From positions 1-5,923 of the forward strand of contig JAPLLP010000208.1 in the NCBI GenBank assembly GCA_026387515.1: DNA of 5,923 nt, read 5' to 3'. Origin of the DNA: Candidatus Omnitrophota bacterium (GTDB taxonomy: Bacteria > Omnitrophota > Koll11 > Gygaellales > Profunditerraquicolaceae). The notes beneath the pieces were generated by a model, which saw only the letters and a program-made list of their open reading frames with translations, was not told the DNA's origin and searched no databases. Positions 5,880 to 5,923 of this stretch are shown piece by piece (the first letter of the stretch is position 1; the number at the start of each line of letters is the position of its first letter). The position numbers were made by a program, and so were the translations under genes.

Positions 5880-5911
5880 AGAAGAGAACTTATTTTTTCT
5901 CCTTCTCTTCT
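5880..5911 (-). promoter_or_regulatory. Hairpin at the rplY-pth junction enclosing the Shine-Dalgarno and the rplY stop
   Basis: The transcript reads AGAAGAGAA (plus 5911-5903), a 14-base loop containing GGAG and the rplY UAA, then UUCUCUUCU (plus 5888-5880), immediately followed by the pth AUG. The arms are a perfect 9-bp inverted repeat. A ribosome terminating on rplY would open the 5' arm, so the element could couple pth translation to rplY. With only three G-C pairs, stability is modest. Confidence 0.45.
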
Positions 5912-5923
5912 GCCCCCTCAGAG
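5890..5923 (-). CDS. rplY: C-terminal tail of a 50S ribosomal protein L25/CTC-type protein (partial)
   Basis: Only the last ten codons and TAA (5892-5890) are in the window, reading SEGAEEKEKK. The acidic/basic low-complexity end is typical of the C-terminal extension of bacterial CTC-type L25, which binds 5S rRNA. L25 is the common upstream neighbour of pth. The assignment rests on this tail and the gene order, not on any domain, so it is tentative. It is cut by the window edge and ends 10 bp before pth. Confidence 0.6.
   Translation of the reverse strand, partial: SEGAEEKEKK

Overview
All recognisable genes lie on the minus strand and are read from right to left: rplY (3' tail only) - pth - rpsF - small two-helix membrane protein - ssb - rpsR - rplI - dnaB - broken pilin-like gene - bamA (5' part only). 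The window is almost entirely coding. The longest gap is 62 bp (pth to rpsF), so no stretch over 300 bp lacks a gene. No tRNA, rRNA, CRISPR array or insertion sequence was seen.

The organism is a bacterium with an outer membrane, because BamA has a signal peptide and five POTRA domains. The core is the widely conserved S6-SSB-S18-L9-DnaB translation/replication cluster, preceded by L25 and peptidyl-tRNA hydrolase. The pilin-like protein has the CPSD...SYGYN layout typical of prepilins in Planctomycetes/Verrucomicrobia/Omnitrophota-type bacteria. My best guess is an uncultured Omnitrophota-like (former OP3) lineage; this is an inference from gene content, not a phylogeny.

Right part (about 3400-5923): tightly packed translation and replication genes. 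pth begins 10 bp after rplY. rpsR overlaps ssb by 11 bp, and dnaB starts 1 bp after rplI. These features suggest one polycistronic transcript with translational coupling. A gene for a 102-residue protein with two membrane helices interrupts the usual rpsF-ssb adjacency. The leaders of rpsF and of this gene carry a 36-bp near-identical repeat (32/36). Two of its four differences are a compensatory base-pair change in a small hairpin abutting the Shine-Dalgarno sequence.

Left part (1-2083): directly after dnaB comes a type IV prepilin-like gene with an intact methylation/hydrophobic motif. It lacks a standard start codon and has a one-base frameshift just after the hydrophobic segment. Last is bamA, with a good sigma70-like extended -10 promoter almost on top of its start codon and no Shine-Dalgarno sequence, so it may be expressed separately, possibly from a leaderless mRNA.

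The most interesting items are the covarying repeat leader, the lesioned pilin gene, the SSB lacking its usual C-terminal Pro-Phe tip, the rplY-pth junction hairpin and the possible leaderless bamA transcript.
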